A stretch of DNA of 11,771 bases, taken from SHAN690 sp041391765 (GTDB lineage: Bacteria; Bacteroidota; Bacteroidia; Flavobacteriales_G; Salibacteraceae). Position numbers and translations under genes: made by a program. The notes beneath the pieces were generated by a model that saw only the letters and a program-made list of their open reading frames with translations, had not been told where the DNA came from and searched no databases. The stretch is taken from NCBI GenBank assembly GCA_041391765.1, contig JAWKNJ010000008.1, positions 1 to 11,771 on the forward strand, read 5' to 3'. Position 1 is the first letter of the stretch, and the number at the start of each line of letters is the position of its first letter. Of the stretch, positions 7,554-11,771 are shown piece after piece.

Positions 7554-7555
7554 GC

Positions 7556-10462
7556 ATGAAATGGAGTTTGTTTTTTGCCTTGCTGGTGATTTCCTGGCCG
7601 CTTGGCGCACTCGAGCGTCACAGTGATCCGGATGGATGTTTTTCCTGTCACGGCCTGCCGGGGCTCGAATATATCGATGAAGAAGGAACGCGGCGCACGG
7701 CCAGTATTTTGCGCAAGGATTATTACGCTTCGCTGCATGGCAGCGTGCCCTGCCGCGATTGTCATCGCCACATTCAGGATTATCCTCATGATCCCAAAAA
7801 TGGCTATGTCGATTGCGGTCAAAGCTGTCACATTGAAGAACCTTCTCAAGGCAAAGCTTTCAGTCACCGGGACGTTGTCGATGAGTTCGAACAATCAGCG
7901 CATGGCAAGGGTCAACATGCCGGATGGACAAAAGATTTGCATGGCGGCAACCGGCTTAAGGAAGTAGAGGAGCAGCAAAATCCTTCCTGCCGACGTTGCC
8001 ATTTCAATGAACCCTACATCAAGCCCGATCGTCTGCCTATCTTCTTTGAGGCGTTTGGTCATGTCGACATGCAGTGCGGCAACTGCCATCAAGGAGAAGT
8101 CTGGCGTGATCAGTATGCAGGCCACATTCTGCGGCGTCTGGTCGGCAAGCACTATTCCAAGAATGAGGAAAACCAGATGTGTATCAACTGTCATGGCAAC
8201 ATCGAAGCCATGAACAGGGTAAAAATCGAAAATCCGGAAAAAAGCGAAACGAAGCAAGGTACACACCAACTCGAACCAGCCGGGCCGCGCTTTGTACTGG
8301 CAGCTGCAAGCTATGCCAAATTCCTTCATGGAAGATTGCTAGAAGTTGGCAATGAACACGGCGCCTCATGCCTGGATTGTCACGCTCCCGCAGGAAATGG
8401 CGCGCGCCATGGCATCATGCGTGCACGCGAAGCCCAATCATCCACTCACAAAGATAAACTACCCGAAACTTGCGGCCAGTCGGGTTGCCATCTCGACTAT
8501 GCTCGTGATTCCAGAAATGCCGGTTTTCTCAAAACGGACATGCATGACATTGCTTGGGTTGATGCGAATAAATTGCGCGACATAAATTTTTCTCCTGCGG
8601 CAGTTAATCAAGAATCGATGTGGTTTGCTGTATCACTGATATTGGGGCCGCTTGCCGCACTGTTTCTGCTGGGGCAGGTAGGATGGTGGTGGTGGGAGCG
8701 GCGCGAAACAAGCGAGCCACTGCTGGGTGCGGATCGTTTTCGTCGAGTGATGCTGGGAATGAAATTGCCAGAAAAGCCGTGGCCATGGCAGAATTCAGCC
8801 GGTCAGGACACGTCGCTTCAAACCAAACCGGACGAACTGAACGATTCTCTGATCATTCTTTATGCATCGCAGACCGGCAATGCCGAAGAATTGGCCGAAC
8901 GGTATTTCAATCTGGCCGAGCGTTGGCAGCTTCCGGTGCGCCTGATCAATATGGCGGAATTTGCACCTCGGGAACTGGTCGGGCTGCGTTATCTGTTTGT
9001 GCTGACCAGCACGCAGGGTGAAGGAGAACCTCCTTTGACCGCACAGACACTGTACCATTATCTGAAGGAACTTGCGGCAAGGGAACATGCTACGCCTTTG
9101 TTCGGCCACCTGCATTATGCCGTGTTTGCATTGGGAGATAGCAGTTATCGTGATTTCTGCCAATGTGGCAAGGATTTCGATACTTATTTGAGCAAGCTTG
9201 GAGCCATCCCTGTATTGCCTCGGGTCGATGGCGACGTAGACTATGAACAAGCCGCCACTGCGTGGATGGCGCAAGTAATTGCAATCTACCGGCAGCTTAG
9301 CGGTCATGAAGGTGTCGAGCCGCCACCGGAGGTCAAGCCGGTATCTACAGGTTATGGAAAGCAGCGGCCTTATTTGGCTAAGATACTGAACAATACTAAT
9401 CTTAATGCCGCCAATTCATCCAAGGAAACCCGGCATGTCGAAATTGAACTGGGCGACTCGGGGTTGATCTATGAAGCTGGCGACGCGTTGGGGATTTATC
9501 CTCGCAATAGCGGCCCTTACGTGGAAAGATTCATCCGGCAACTCGGCTGGGATCCCGGCCGTGAAATCATTCACAATGAAGAACGTTTAAGCTTGCATGA
9601 AATGCTGCTCGGGCGGCTCGAGATTACCACCGTGACACGTCCTGTGCTGGAAAAATACGCAAGCCTTACCGGCAATACAGAATTGGCGCAACGGCTGACG
9701 AATGATACCGCTTTGCAGGATTACCTCTACGGCAGGCTTTGGCTGGATATACTGCGAGACTTTCCGCCCGAGGCGCTGGCGGCTGAAGAAGTTCTGCAGA
9801 TTTTTCGTGCCATTCCACCCAGGCTATATTCCATTTCGTCCAGTCCCAAAATGCACCCAGGACAGGTGCACGTCACCGTAGGCGTGGTGCGTTACCATGC
9901 TCACGGCCTGGACCGCGAGGGCGTATCTTCCAATTATCTCGCTCAACGCCCGATCGGTAGTCGTATTCCGATTTTCACCCAGACAAACTCACATTTTCGT
10001 CCACCCAAAGATCCTGCTTTACCCATGATCATGGTAGGACCGGGAACGGGCGTCGCGCCTTTCCGGGGGTTTGTCGAAGAACGCGAAGCAACCGGGGCAT
10101 CGGGCAAAAACTGGCTGTTTTTCGGTGATCAGCATCAGGCCAGCGATTTTCTCTATCAGCAAGAATGGGAAGACAAGCTCAAACGGGGTGTGTTAAGCAA
10201 GCTATCGTTAGCTTTTTCACGAGATCAGACCGAGCGTATCTATGTCCATCAGCGCATGCGTGAGGAAGCCGAAGCGCTTTATGCGTTACTGGAGGAAGGT
10301 GGAAGTTTTTATATCTGCGGCGATGCAACGCGCATGGCGAAGGATGTCCATACCGCCTTGATCGATGTTGTCATCAAAGCCAGTAGCCGCTCGCGCGAAC
10401 AGGCTGTGGAGTATGTCAAGATTATGGAACAGGAAGGAAGGTATCAACGCGATGTTTATTAG
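7556..10462 (+). CDS. Multiheme cytochrome - TM helix - CysJ-type NADPH diflavin reductase fusion
   Basis: I choose ATG 7556: it follows the previous stop by two bases and begins a signal peptide (MKWSLFFALLVISWPLGA). The frame's earlier ATG at 7424 would add 44 unlikely residues. The product is 968 aa. Part 1 (28-312) is a cytochrome with CxxCH at 28, 66, 145, 174, 209 and 272, plus CX3CH at 87-92 and CX4CH at 306-312. Part 2 is one TM helix (about 356-380) ending in four Trp then ERR, which suggests the C-terminus is in the cytoplasm. Part 3 (about 431-580) is a flavodoxin domain with SQTGN (438-442), STQGEGEPP (485-493) and LGDSSY (526-531) for FMN. Part 4 is a FAD/NADPH domain with RLYSISSSP (756-764), GVSSN (789-793), GPGTGVAPFRGF (828-839), an SRDQxxRIYV stretch like CysJ's NADP 2'-phosphate site, YICGDA (919-924) and the CysJ-type end RYQRDVY. 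No CysI sulfite reductase partner is present, so hemes or the adjacent polyferredoxin are the likely redox partners. Confidence 0.93.
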   Translation: MKWSLFFALLVISWPLGALERHSDPDGCFSCHGLPGLEYIDEEGTRRTASILRKDYYASLHGSVPCRDCHRHIQDYPHDPKNGYVDCGQSCHIEEPSQGKAFSHRDVVDEFEQSAHGKGQHAGWTKDLHGGNRLKEVEEQQNPSCRRCHFNEPYIKPDRLPIFFEAFGHVDMQCGNCHQGEVWRDQYAGHILRRLVGKHYSKNEENQMCINCHGNIEAMNRVKIENPEKSETKQGTHQLEPAGPRFVLAAASYAKFLHGRLLEVGNEHGASCLDCHAPAGNGARHGIMRAREAQSSTHKDKLPETCGQSGCHLDYARDSRNAGFLKTDMHDIAWVDANKLRDINFSPAAVNQESMWFAVSLILGPLAALFLLGQVGWWWWERRETSEPLLGADRFRRVMLGMKLPEKPWPWQNSAGQDTSLQTKPDELNDSLIILYASQTGNAEELAERYFNLAERWQLPVRLINMAEFAPRELVGLRYLFVLTSTQGEGEPPLTAQTLYHYLKELAAREHATPLFGHLHYAVFALGDSSYRDFCQCGKDFDTYLSKLGAIPVLPRVDGDVDYEQAATAWMAQVIAIYRQLSGHEGVEPPPEVKPVSTGYGKQRPYLAKILNNTNLNAANSSKETRHVEIELGDSGLIYEAGDALGIYPRNSGPYVERFIRQLGWDPGREIIHNEERLSLHEMLLGRLEITTVTRPVLEKYASLTGNTELAQRLTNDTALQDYLYGRLWLDILRDFPPEALAAEEVLQIFRAIPPRLYSISSSPKMHPGQVHVTVGVVRYHAHGLDREGVSSNYLAQRPIGSRIPIFTQTNSHFRPPKDPALPMIMVGPGTGVAPFRGFVEEREATGASGKNWLFFGDQHQASDFLYQQEWEDKLKRGVLSKLSLAFSRDQTERIYVHQRMREEAEALYALLEEGGSFYICGDATRMAKDVHTALIDVVIKASSRSREQAVEYVKIMEQEGRYQRDVY

Positions 10463-11231
10463 ATTCATAGGACTGGTGGTATCGTTTTGTTTGATCAATG
10501 GCGCACAGGCAAATTCGATGTATCTGGAGGCCATCGAAGAGCATCCCGACGAGAAACAGCTAGCCAAGTCGCGCAAAACGATTCTTGCTTACCGAGAAAT
10601 CGAGATTCGCGATGATCTGGATCAGCAATTGCCTCCTTTTCATCGTCGTCCGCAGCAGCAAATCGGTCAAGGTGAAACATTCTGTCAGGCTTGTCATTTG
10701 TCCTTGCCGCATCGGCATTCGCTCTGGACGCGCGCTTTGCTCAACATGCACAGCCGCTATATTGCGTGCAGCACCTGTCATTTCCGCCCGGAAAGCGTTA
10801 CTTTTACTTATCGATGGCTCGATTTTTCCAATGGACAGGCGCTGGAAGCCGATTCTTCGCGTTTTCGTGCCGACCGTGATCTGGACAACGAGAACCTGCC
10901 GGATGGAAATGTGAAAATCGCACCTTTCTGGCAAGATCAGCCAGCCGTTCCCCTGCCTTCGTCCTCAAAAGCACAGGACATAGCCCGTCAATGGCGCGAC
11001 AGCGATATCGAACAAAAGATCCAGCTACATGCCCAACTGCATCGCCCGCTTGAACCACAAGGCTTGTCGTGCGATGGTTGCCACCAGGAGCAAAAGCCAT
11101 TGTTCGATCTTCAAGCTCTTGGTGCGGACCTTGACCAGGCTAAGCAAATCCAACGCCATGTACTTCCGCAATTCTTTAAGCGCTACCAAAACAAGGAACA
11201 AAAGATTCGCATCCTTGATTTGACCCGATGA
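10452..11231 (+). CDS. Triheme c-type cytochrome, exported
   Basis: I choose ATG 10452: an AGGAAGG at 10434-10440 precedes it by 11 bases, and the start gives a clean signal peptide (MFIRFIGLVVSFCLINGAQA, cleavage after residue 20). The earlier in-frame ATG at 10365 would place 29 basic and polar residues before it. The product is 259 aa. CxxCH motifs are at 78-82 CQACH, 106-110 CSTCH and 207-211 CDGCH. The first two are separated by a His-rich stretch (PHRHSLW, NMHSRY) that may supply distal ligands. The third lies 97 residues later, after a heme-free, charged region. The gene overlaps the reductase gene by 11 bases and the next gene by 4, so it belongs to the same operon. Role beyond periplasmic electron transfer is unknown; no named family recognised. 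Confidence 0.9.
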   Translation: MFIRFIGLVVSFCLINGAQANSMYLEAIEEHPDEKQLAKSRKTILAYREIEIRDDLDQQLPPFHRRPQQQIGQGETFCQACHLSLPHRHSLWTRALLNMHSRYIACSTCHFRPESVTFTYRWLDFSNGQALEADSSRFRADRDLDNENLPDGNVKIAPFWQDQPAVPLPSSSKAQDIARQWRDSDIEQKIQLHAQLHRPLEPQGLSCDGCHQEQKPLFDLQALGADLDQAKQIQRHVLPQFFKRYQNKEQKIRILDLTR

Positions 11232-11771
11232 TCGCGGTGGCATCAAAAATGCAGCAATACTTTTTCTTCTTTGTTTTGTCTGGTTTGCTATTGCCGCTTG
11301 TACTCCAGGCCGCGCCTAGACCGGTAGCGAACGAGCAAGTTGCCTACAATGAACTTGAACGTCCGGTGGGTGTGGCGTTTACCCGGCAAGGCGGAATCAT
11401 GGCATTGGATGCACGTGGTCATCTGTGGCGATTGCAAGCTTCGAAAAAGATTTTGCTGCAGACAGCAGAAACATTCAAAAACCCTCTGGATATTACCGCC
11501 ATGGAGGATGGTTTTCTGGTAACCGATACCGCCAGGCGCCGTTTAACAACGCTGGATATGCAAGGACGCATCCAGCGTCACTATGATTTACCGAAGCTGA
11601 CTTGTGATGAAAAAGAATCTGCTGATGACTGTCAAACCGATCCCGAACCCGTCGCAGCCCTCCGCGTAGGTAGCCATATTTACTGGAGCGATCGTAACTC
11701 CCGCTTATGCTGGATTGAAGTTGACCAGGGTAAATGGCAAGGTTGCATCGGCAAGCGAGGTAGCCTTGCCG
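11228..11771 (+). CDS. Secreted beta-propeller (NHL-like) protein, 3' partial
   Basis: The frame starts at ATG 11228, forming an ATGA overlap with the preceding stop, and stays open to the right edge (181 codons visible). An in-frame ATG at 11249 with GGTGG upstream is an alternative start and gives a tidier signal peptide (MQQYFFFFVLSGLLLP...); cleavage is probably near QAA/PRP. The mature part shows repeats of about 40-50 residues that each look like one propeller blade: PVGVAF...GGIMALDARGHLWRL, then PLDITAMEDGFLVTDTARRRL...DMQGRI, then PVAALRVGSHIYWSDRNSRLCWIE. This spacing and the D-x-x-x-x-x-L endings fit NHL/SMP-30-like six-bladed propellers. Two cysteines (C127, C136) lie in an inter-blade loop. 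No CxxCH is visible. NHL-repeat proteins are known neighbours of multiheme cytochromes in extracellular electron transfer clusters; scaffold or assembly roles are inference. Confidence 0.85.
   Translation, partial: MIAVASKMQQYFFFFVLSGLLLPLVLQAAPRPVANEQVAYNELERPVGVAFTRQGGIMALDARGHLWRLQASKKILLQTAETFKNPLDITAMEDGFLVTDTARRRLTTLDMQGRIQRHYDLPKLTCDEKESADDCQTDPEPVAALRVGSHIYWSDRNSRLCWIEVDQGKWQGCIGKRGSLA

Noticed and set aside
7424..7555. Upstream extension of the fusion reductase from ATG 7424
   Set aside because: It would overlap the polyferredoxin gene by 130 bases and put 44 non-signal residues before a clear signal peptide at 7556.
6933..7610. Long minus-strand open frame (225 codons) opposite the polyferredoxin gene
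   Set aside because: No ribosome site, and it has no recognisable domain. It mirrors a gene with overwhelming family evidence on the + strand.
8620..9021. 133-codon + strand frame inside the fusion gene across the TM/flavodoxin junction
   Set aside because: It overlaps confidently assigned TM and FMN-binding sequence in another frame; its Ala/Arg-rich product has no recognisable feature.
8843..10462. Assignment of the reductase part as an ordinary cysJ sulfite reductase subunit
   Set aside because: The flavin and NADPH motifs match CysJ closely, but it is fused to a heme domain and membrane helix, and no cysI or other sulfate assimilation gene is present, so the symbol would mislead.
1..11771. 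Mobile elements, CRISPR arrays, tRNA or rRNA genes
   Set aside because: No transposase-like frame, terminal inverted repeats, regularly spaced repeats or RNA-gene signatures were found on reading both strands; nearly all bases are coding.

Overview
The window is a single-stranded, densely packed block of about 11.8 kb devoted almost entirely to electron transfer. All ten supported genes are on the + strand. It suggests a Gram-negative proteobacterium: there is an outer-membrane beta-barrel, there are many exported c-type cytochromes, the base composition is balanced, and the reductase domain closely follows the CysJ pattern of beta/gammaproteobacteria. A metal-cycling betaproteobacterium would fit, but that is inference and I cannot name the species.

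Layout. (1) 1-2294: the 3' part of a large multiheme cytochrome with six CxxCH motifs, open at the left edge. (2) 2295-2449: the only real intergenic gap, holding a strong hairpin, a T-run and a possible promoter. (3) 2450-11771: nine genes, each overlapping the next or separated from it by at most 16 bases, so almost certainly one operon. In order they are a small cysteine-rich exported or membrane protein; an outer-membrane beta-barrel; a heptaheme cytochrome; a membrane-anchored octaheme cytochrome; a hexaheme cytochrome; a NapH-like membrane polyferredoxin; a fusion of an up-to-eight-heme cytochrome, one membrane helix and a CysJ-type diflavin reductase; a triheme cytochrome; and the start of a secreted beta-propeller (NHL-like) protein cut by the right edge.

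How they may work together. The visible proteins carry 36 CxxCH motifs plus one CX3CH and one CX4CH. The set covers every layer of the envelope: NADPH/FAD/FMN chemistry and [4Fe-4S] clusters on the cytoplasmic face, membrane anchors, several periplasmic multihemes, a beta-barrel, and a large cytochrome that may sit outside. The simplest reading is a trans-envelope electron conduit joining the cytoplasmic NADPH pool (and possibly quinones, through the NapH-like protein) to an extracellular or periplasmic redox partner. The direction of flow cannot be read from sequence. The most unusual component is the cytochrome-diflavin reductase fusion at 7556-10462. No regulator, transposon, CRISPR array, tRNA or rRNA was seen.
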